NCBI RefSeq assembly: GCF_026107375.2
Contig: NZ_JAPCIA010000001.1
Span: 2,108,001 to 2,172,000 of the forward strand
Reading direction: 5' to 3'
Length of the DNA: 64,000 bases
DNA from: Sphingomonas sp. BT-65
Lineage (GTDB): Bacteria; Pseudomonadota; Alphaproteobacteria; Sphingomonadales; Sphingomonadaceae
Below are positions 63,555 to 64,000 of this stretch, piece after piece; the first letter of the stretch is position 1, and every line of letters starts with the position of its first letter. A program made the position numbers and the translations under genes. The notes below the pieces were generated by a model. The model was not told the origin of the DNA, did no database searches, and worked only from the letters and a program-made list of their open reading frames with translations.

Positions 63555-64000
63555 ATGCTGATCGAGACCGAAGCCACGCCCAATCCGGCGACCCTGAAGT
63601 TCCTGCCTGGCCGCACCGTGATGGATGCCGGTACGCGCGATTTCGCGACCCCGGAGGAGGCGGAAGCCTCGCCGCTCGCCGATGCCTTGTTCAACCTCGG
63701 CGACGTGACCGGGGTATTCTTCGGCCGCGACTTCATCTCGGTCACCGCCGCGCCTGGCGTGGAATGGACCGGGCTCAAACCCGATGTGCTCGGCATCCTG
63801 CTCGACCATTTCAGCGCGAACATGCCGCTGTTCCGGACCGGAACCGCTGCCAGCTTCTCCGTTCCGCCCGAGGATGTCTTCACCGACGATCCCGAAGACG
63901 CCGATATCGTCGCCCAGATCAAGGAGCTGATCGAGACCCGCGTCCGCCCCGCGGTCGCCAATGACGGCGGCGACATCGTCTATCGCGGCTTCGACAAGGG
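63555..64000 (+). CDS. NifU-family Fe-S scaffold protein, N-terminal part (cut by window edge)
   Basis: The 148 visible residues open with MLIETEATPNPATLKFLPGR and continue through an Nfu N-terminal domain (DALFNLGDVTGVFFGRDFIS) into the start of the NifU C-terminal domain (ELIETRVRPAVANDGGDIVY). The CxxC cluster ligands lie beyond the edge. It would transfer Fe-S clusters to client proteins. An ATG three codons upstream is a possible alternative start. Confidence 0.92.
   Translation, partial: MLIETEATPNPATLKFLPGRTVMDAGTRDFATPEEAEASPLADALFNLGDVTGVFFGRDFISVTAAPGVEWTGLKPDVLGILLDHFSANMPLFRTGTAASFSVPPEDVFTDDPEDADIVAQIKELIETRVRPAVANDGGDIVYRGFDK

Noticed and set aside
1..64000. CRISPR arrays, rRNA genes, insertion sequences or prophage
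   Set aside because: No regularly spaced repeats, rRNA-like sequence, transposase, integrase or phage structural genes were seen on either strand.

Overview
The window reads as chromosomal DNA of a sphingomonad (Alphaproteobacteria, Sphingomonas-like). The base composition is GC-rich, and three long TonB-dependent receptors (TBDRs) each sit beside carbohydrate enzymes. A SciP-type CtrA inhibitor and a Caulobacter-type oxidative xylose pathway point the same way. This assignment is inferred from gene content, not from a phylogenetic marker. Genes are dense: no stretch over 300 bases is empty except 20006-20379, which holds a tRNA-Ser. I saw no rRNA, CRISPR array, insertion sequence or prophage.

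Region 1 (1-7.4 kb): a truncated GH3 glycosidase, a flavin-dependent 'tryptophan halogenase', and a TBDR on the minus strand, divergent from an overlapping SapC / cupin-8 pair. This is a recurrent TBDR-associated module of unknown purpose. The receptor carries two LacI-type palindromes, one of them inside its signal-peptide codons.

Region 2 (7.5-20 kb): an orphan LuxR-type HTH protein, a GntR/FCD regulator, gluconokinase, and then two paralogous ~1,000-residue exported proteins flanking a TBDR. Each of these has two tandem pectate-lyase/GH55-like beta-helix repeats fused to an SMP-30-like propeller. A sugar-acid MFS transporter follows. The locus looks like uptake and breakdown of a glycan yielding gluconate or a related aldonate, and it is the best candidate here for an undescribed system.

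Region 3 (20-39 kb): mostly housekeeping. It holds tRNA-Ser, a cyclophilin, an Mla-type lipid transport operon (STAS-MlaE, MlaF, MlaD, lipoprotein), a HAD phosphatase, a palindromic repeat, DUF445, an RND pump with its adaptor, two GlsB-like membrane proteins, a SIMPL protein, sciP, mnmA, and a pdxH-CDF-PhzF-GNAT operon.

Region 4 (39-48.5 kb): a GH130-like gene, a LacI regulator, a sugar porter, and the Weimberg D-xylose genes (aldehyde dehydrogenase, XylX, XylB, XylC, mutarotase). The xylonate dehydratase is missing from the window. GCGC-centred palindromes precede the transporter, XylX and the aldehyde dehydrogenase and resemble those in regions 1 and 2.

Region 5 (48.5-59.7 kb): a compact alginate locus. 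It comprises a GntR/FCD regulator, a TBDR, and a translationally coupled operon of PL6 lyase, PL17 exo-lyase, MFS transporter, DEH-reductase-like SDR and CE12 esterase. A TTGGT-N3-ACCAA palindrome of the UxuR/ExuR type sits before the receptor. The logic is: depolymerise alginate, import the 4-deoxy-5-keto uronate, reduce it to 2-keto-3-deoxygluconate.

Region 6 (59.7-64 kb): an SH3/Kazal secreted protein, a short asparaginase-like protein, tRNA-Phe, the yacG / RNase E-G / maf / infA cluster, and a truncated NifU-type scaffold gene.
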